A stretch of 6,487 nt of DNA, from the NCBI GenBank assembly GCA_017418765.1, contig JAFOMV010000066.1:1-6487 (forward strand), read 5' to 3'. How positions within the stretch are numbered: the first letter of the stretch is position 1; every line of letters begins with the position of its first letter. Below, in pieces: positions 5,655 to 6,487 of this stretch. The stretch comes from Ruminococcus sp. GTDB lineage: Bacteria > Bacillota_A > Clostridia > Oscillospirales > Ruminococcaceae. Below the pieces are notes generated by a model that had not been told where the DNA came from, made no database searches, and saw nothing but the letters and a program-made list of their open reading frames with translations. The position numbers were made by a program, and so were the translations under genes.

Positions 5655-5894
5655 TCAGAGTGATGAATGGAATGTACGAGAGATAACATCGTCCTGCTGC
5701 TCCTTAGTGAGCTTTACAAAGTTAACTGCGTAACCTGATACTCTTACTGTGAGCTGTGGGTACTTCTCAGGATGAGCCTGAGCGTCGAGGAGAGTTTCTC
5801 TTGTGAATACATTTACATTGAGGTGATGGCCGCCCTTTTCTGTGTAGCCGTCTATGAGTTCGATAAGGTTATCTACCTGCTTCTGATTATCCAT
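5655..5894 (-). CDS. Free-standing glycyl-radical subunit of pyruvate formate-lyase (GrcA/YfiD-like)
   Basis: A 79-aa protein equivalent to the C-terminal glycyl-radical domain of pyruvate formate-lyase. Seen: LIDGY (13-17), [10 protein letters not shown] (21-30), [17 protein letters not shown] (41-57) with radical-bearing Gly54 in RVSGYAV, and a C-terminus ([10 protein letters not shown]) like that of full-length PFL. In E. coli this segment is part of PflB (Gly734), and the stress protein GrcA/YfiD is a spare copy. Here the large subunit in the same operon ends just before this domain, so this protein must supply the radical in trans (inference). AAGGAGG at 5903-5909 lies 8 nt before the chosen ATG; the upstream in-frame ATG at 5915 has this site inside it, so it is not the start. 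The short lead (MDNQKQVDN) looks like a natural N-terminus rather than a break. A PFL-activating enzyme must install the radical but is not in the window. Confidence 0.9.
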   Translation of the reverse strand: MDNQKQVDNLIELIDGYTEKGGHHLNVNVFTRETLLDAQAHPEKYPQLTVRVSGYAVNFVKLTKEQQDDVISRTFHSSL

Positions 5895-5902
5895 GTGTAA
5901 TT

Positions 5903-5909
5903 CCTCCTT
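5903..5909 (-). promoter_or_regulatory. Ribosome binding site of the glycyl-radical subunit
   Basis: AAGGAGG, 8 nt before the ATG at 5894. A consensus site shows the domain is translated by its own initiation event. It favours independent expression of a separate polypeptide over frameshifting from the large subunit. Confidence 0.9.
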
Positions 5910-5927
5910 ATTCATAATATGAATTTA

Positions 5928-6146
5928 TTAAAATTCGTCGTCTTCGGGTTCGAGTTCTGTAGGCTGACAGCAAGCGCCTTTTTTGCCTGAGCAGTCTGTG
6001 CTCTTGACTGTAGCTACTCTGAGCCCTTCACCGTTTTCGTTTGATTCGATATTCACATGACCGCTTCCCTGAGACATGAGCTGATCTATCAGATCAGCCA
6101 GTTCAGCGGGATCGTCGGTACTGCCCAGTTTATCTGGAGTTATCAT
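5928..6146 (-). CDS. 72-aa acidic, cysteine-containing protein between the two PFL subunits; function unknown
   Basis: I do not recognise this protein. It is cytoplasmic (no signal or membrane segment) and acidic. The N-terminal half reads like a short helix followed by a strand (ELADLIDQLM at 15-24, GSGHVNIES at 27-35). The second half holds LRVATV (42-47), a cysteine group (Cys52, Cys59, Cys60) and an acidic tail (ELEPEDDEF). Residues 17-33 resemble the start of the neighbouring glycyl-radical domain: LID, then G, then H-x-N at matching spacing, and LRVA could match VRVS, but the Gly-Tyr of the radical site is missing. It may be a decayed or repurposed glycyl-radical domain, or an unrelated PFL assembly or protection factor (inference). 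GGAG (6157-6154) lies 7 nt before the ATG and within the last codons of the large subunit; with a 2-nt gap the two genes are probably translationally coupled. Confidence 0.8.
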   Translation of the reverse strand: MITPDKLGSTDDPAELADLIDQLMSQGSGHVNIESNENGEGLRVATVKSTDCSGKKGACCQPTELEPEDDEF

Positions 6147-6148
6147 TA

Positions 6149-6487
6149 TTATTCTCCTTTGAGCTTGTCGAGGTCGATATCGCCTACGAATACATCCGCA
6201 TCCTTGCCAAGTGCGTTAGGAATGATGGAGAATGTATTTGAGATACCGTCCTGAGCGTGTCTGAACGGAAGCTTAGCAACAGATGAAAGTGAAGCTACAG
6301 CACCGTGAGTATCTCTGCCGTGCATCGGGTTAGCTCCTGGTGCAAGCGGTACGCCCTGCTTACGTCCGTCAGGAGTGTTGCCTGTCTTCTTACCGTAAAC
6401 AACGTTTGATGTGATAGTAAGGATAGACATTGTAGGAACACCGTCACGGTATGTGTGGTGCTTTCTTATGCAGTCCATGAACTTACG
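6149..6487 (-). CDS. pflB: Pyruvate formate-lyase large subunit, C-terminal part; lacks glycyl-radical domain (5' end outside window)
   Basis: The last 112 residues of pyruvate formate-lyase (formate C-acetyltransferase, EC 2.3.1.54), which converts pyruvate and CoA to acetyl-CoA and formate in anaerobic fermentation. Family segments seen include [46 protein letters not shown] and [10 protein letters not shown], all colinear with E. coli PflB. In full-length enzymes the chain continues after NALGK for about 15 residues and then through the DGY...HHLNVNV...RVSGYAV domain. Here it ends at a TAA after LDKLKGE, exactly at the domain border, and the missing piece is encoded two genes downstream. 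The catalytic cysteine pair (418/419 in E. coli) lies beyond the window. The last codons double as the ribosome binding site of the next gene, which argues against a recent accidental nonsense mutation. Confidence 0.93.
   Translation of the reverse strand, partial: RKFMDCIRKHHTYRDGVPTMSILTITSNVVYGKKTGNTPDGRKQGVPLAPGANPMHGRDTHGAVASLSSVAKLPFRHAQDGISNTFSIIPNALGKDADVFVGDIDLDKLKGE
6154..6160 (-). promoter_or_regulatory. Ribosome binding site of the 72-aa gene, inside the end of pflB
   Basis: AAAGGAG, with GGAG 7 nt before the ATG at 6146, is formed by the Lys-Gly-Glu codons that end the PFL large subunit. This overlap links translation of the two genes and shows that the early PFL stop is part of the operon's design. 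Confidence 0.85.

Noticed and set aside
5895..5915. Longer form of the glycyl-radical subunit starting at the upstream ATG
   Set aside because: That ATG would put the consensus RBS inside the gene, and no RBS precedes it; the ATG at 5894 is correctly spaced.
5894..6151. PFL as a pseudogene or frameshift artefact
   Set aside because: The break falls exactly at a domain border, 255 bp separate the two parts, the inserted reading frame is not PFL body sequence, and each downstream gene has its own good RBS.

Overview
The window reads as chromosomal DNA of an anaerobic, fibre-degrading Firmicute, most likely a cellulosome-forming Ruminococcus close to R. flavefaciens. This rests on two secreted carbohydrate-active enzymes with Thr-rich linkers and C-terminal type I dockerins, consensus AGGAGG ribosome binding sites, a pyruvate formate-lyase locus and moderate GC content. 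The genus is inferred from these features, not from a database match.

Left part (1-3645, + strand): a dockerin-bearing SGNH/GDSL esterase, whose true start probably lies left of the window, is followed by a dockerin-bearing GH26 beta-mannanase with a CBM35-like module. Together they suit deacetylation and cleavage of acetylated mannan on a cellulosome. The mannanase has its own perfect-consensus promoter (TTGACA-N17-TATAAT) and a 135-nt leader. A strong bidirectional terminator closes this part.

Middle part (3645-5400, - strand): meso-diaminopimelate dehydrogenase (ddh; lysine and peptidoglycan precursor metabolism) has its own promoter and a long, heavily paired 5' leader of no class I recognise. 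Next is an independently promoted and terminated gene for a small lipoprotein made almost entirely of Thr, Ser and Glu.

Right part (5597-6487, - strand): the 3' end of a pyruvate formate-lyase operon. The enzyme is split. The large subunit stops just before the C-terminal glycyl-radical domain. A 72-aa cysteine-containing protein of unknown function follows 2 nt later, and then the glycyl-radical domain is encoded as a free-standing 79-aa protein with its own strong ribosome binding site. A strong terminator ends the operon.

The points most worth a second look are the split PFL with its interposed small protein, the structured ddh leader, and a regularity shared by all three promoters seen: in each, the first base of a perfect stem lies exactly 7 nt after the -10 box, so the predicted mRNAs begin directly in a 5'-terminal stem.
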